In this document: positions 16,926 to 17,841 of the stretch, one piece after another
Position numbering within the stretch: position 1 is the first letter of the stretch
Layout of the letters: each line of letters starts with the position of its first letter
Origin: Monoraphidium neglectum
Taxonomy: Eukaryota; Chlorophyta; Chlorophyceae; Sphaeropleales; Selenastraceae
Assembly (NCBI RefSeq): GCF_000611645.1
Contig: NW_014012634.1
Coordinates: 1 to 17,841, forward strand
Reading direction: 5' to 3'
DNA length: 17,841 nucleotides
Notes under the pieces: model-generated
The model's input: the letters and a program-made list of their open reading frames with translations, nothing else
Database searches by the model: none
Told to the model about the DNA's origin: nothing
Made by a program: the position numbers and the translations under genes

Positions 16926-17371
16926 GCCTGTGGCACGACAAGCGGGGAAGAAGCAACGAGAGGCCGAATGCTATTGTATCCGCTTCTGCCACAATCGTTT
17001 CTGCCTGCATTTCGATGCCGGATGATGTCATTGCCCCCCCCCCTCCAGACGTACCTCCCTGTTTGTAGCTCATGATACCCAGGGGCAGGTCCTGTTGGCA
17101 GCTCCTGTGCAGCTGCTTCAGCTGGCGCTTGCGGCGGCAGACCTGCAGCCCTTCTTTTGCGGCCAAAGCCTGGACACTAGTAAATTCGCTGCCATCGAGG
17201 GACGTTGCCTACACGTCATAACACACATGGTTCACACAAAAGTATCAAGTTTTCCAAGTGCACCAAGCAATACGCCTGGTCAAGCCGGTCCCACCGGGCA
17301 CTGGACCAATTAATAGAGGGCAACACTCAAAATTTTGCAGACTGCAGCCGCCTGAAGCAAGTGGCACACGG

Positions 17372-17376
17372 TTACA
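17372..17376 (-). terminator. Candidate poly(A) signal TGTAA for the cupin gene
   Basis: TTACA on +, 48 bases beyond the stop at 17424-17426. This would give a very short 3' UTR, so it may be coincidental. Confidence 0.25.
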
Positions 17377-17423
17377 GCGCAAAGCCCTTAGTCATGATGC
17401 AGCGGGCCTGCTGCCTGGCCGGA

Positions 17424-17776
17424 TCACGTCGCGGCCGCAGGCAGCGCCCAGCCCTCCGGCCTGCCGCCGGCGGAGGCATATTCAGGGTAAGACGACCGGT
17501 ACCCCAGCAGCCGCGCCAGCGGCGCCACGACATGCACCATCGCCCGCCATACAGGCCGGGGCACGAACGCAAACTCAACGTTGTGGTCTGCAAACAGCAG
17601 CACCATCTGCAGCAGTGGGGGTTTGTCGGTGCCGCCGGCGTCGGCGCAGATGCCGGCGAGGTTCTCAAAGAAGACGTCGGCGGTGCCGCAGGGAGAAAGG
17701 GTGTAGCGGATGACAAGCTCTGAGGGCGTGGATGGGTCTTCTGCCTCGGCGGCGTTGAACACAGTGTGGGGGACGC
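17424..17776 (-). CDS. Cupin-fold protein, last coding exon (partial gene)
   Basis: The exon starts after a CCCGCCCGCCAG acceptor at 17777-17778 and runs to TGA 17424-17426. Its first codons read (G)VPHTVFN, which fits the second cupin motif PxGxxHxxxN with the Gly codon split by a phase 1 intron (353 bases = 2 + 117 codons). After it come a strand segment (SELVIRYTLSP), then FFENLAGI, LLQMVLLFAD, RPVWRAMVHVVAPLARLLGY and YPEY, a C-terminal layout I associate with small bacterial and plant cupin proteins that have an extension after the barrel. The tail is Ala/Gly-rich. The metal-binding first motif lies outside the window, so enzyme activity cannot be judged. It is transcribed in the same direction as the array but shares no sequence with it. 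Confidence 0.65.
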
Positions 17777-17841
17777 CTGGCGGGCGGGGAGCATGCGGGT
17801 GCGGGTGCGCGGGGCGGTTGGGGGGGGGGTTGGTGCGTCAG
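17777..17841 (-). other. 3' end of the cupin gene intron
   Basis: Pyrimidine-rich on the coding strand (long C-run near 17821-17830, CCCCGCCCGCCAG acceptor). The upstream exon is beyond the window. Confidence 0.5.

Larger units (their letters stand above)
16871..17423. other. Intergenic stretch between remnant E and the cupin gene
   Basis: Holds a 10-base hairpin (16890-16925), a C-run (17033-17043) and AT-rich bits near 17309. A minus-strand open frame 17166-16897 (basic, Gln-rich) has no counterpart in the array and no recognisable domain, so I do not call it a gene. Confidence 0.4.

Noticed and set aside
16897..17166. 89-codon minus-strand frame with a basic Gln-rich start
   Set aside because: No recognisable domain or splice context, includes a C-run and hairpin; could be chance.

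Overview
This window reads as nuclear DNA of a green alga. It is GC-rich. Its genes are split by short GT-AG introns, with donors GTGAGG, GTGAGC and GTGCGT and pyrimidine-rich tracts before CAG. Long CAG and CA microsatellites are present, and TGTAA motifs (the usual chlorophyte poly(A) signal) lie downstream of most stop codons. There are no bacterial operon features. I cannot name the species; a core chlorophyte (Chlorophyceae) is the best guess.

Layout. 1-862 (+) is the 3' end of a multicopper oxidase gene of the laccase/ascorbate-oxidase type, two exons visible. 863-2880 is a non-coding stretch with small repeats. 3190-16870 (all on -) is a head-to-tail array of four intact paralogous genes, called A (3190-5877), B (6816-9407), C (9992-12614) and D (13515-16283), plus a decayed fifth copy E (about 16505-16870). 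16871-17423 is intergenic. 17424-17776 (-) is the last coding exon of a cupin-fold gene that runs off the right edge.

The array is the main content. Each intact copy has the same three-exon structure with both introns in phase 0. Exon 1 encodes a basic, NLS-like N-terminus and an acidic Ser/Gly/Glu region. Exon 2 encodes a domain of about 80 residues that resembles a divergent plant B3 DNA-binding domain. Exon 3 encodes a second, diverged copy of that domain, then a polyglutamine/Gln-rich segment whose length and purity differ in every copy, then a strongly conserved C-terminal domain of about 85 residues that I do not recognise. The predicted proteins are 789, 754, 762 and 820 residues. The likely role is nuclear, Q-rich transcription regulation. 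That is an inference from domain appearance, not a demonstrated function.

The copies are patchworks. Gene A is nearly identical to B in exon 1 and part of exon 2, to D beside the polyQ tract, and closest to C in intron 1, the start of exon 2 and the C-terminal third. The edges are sharp, as expected of gene conversion or unequal exchange. Alternating CA/CG tracts sit in the 3' flanks of several copies. The array therefore looks like a young, rapidly remodelled, lineage-specific expansion of putative regulators. Coordinates of exons come from reading splice sites by eye and by agreement among the four copies.
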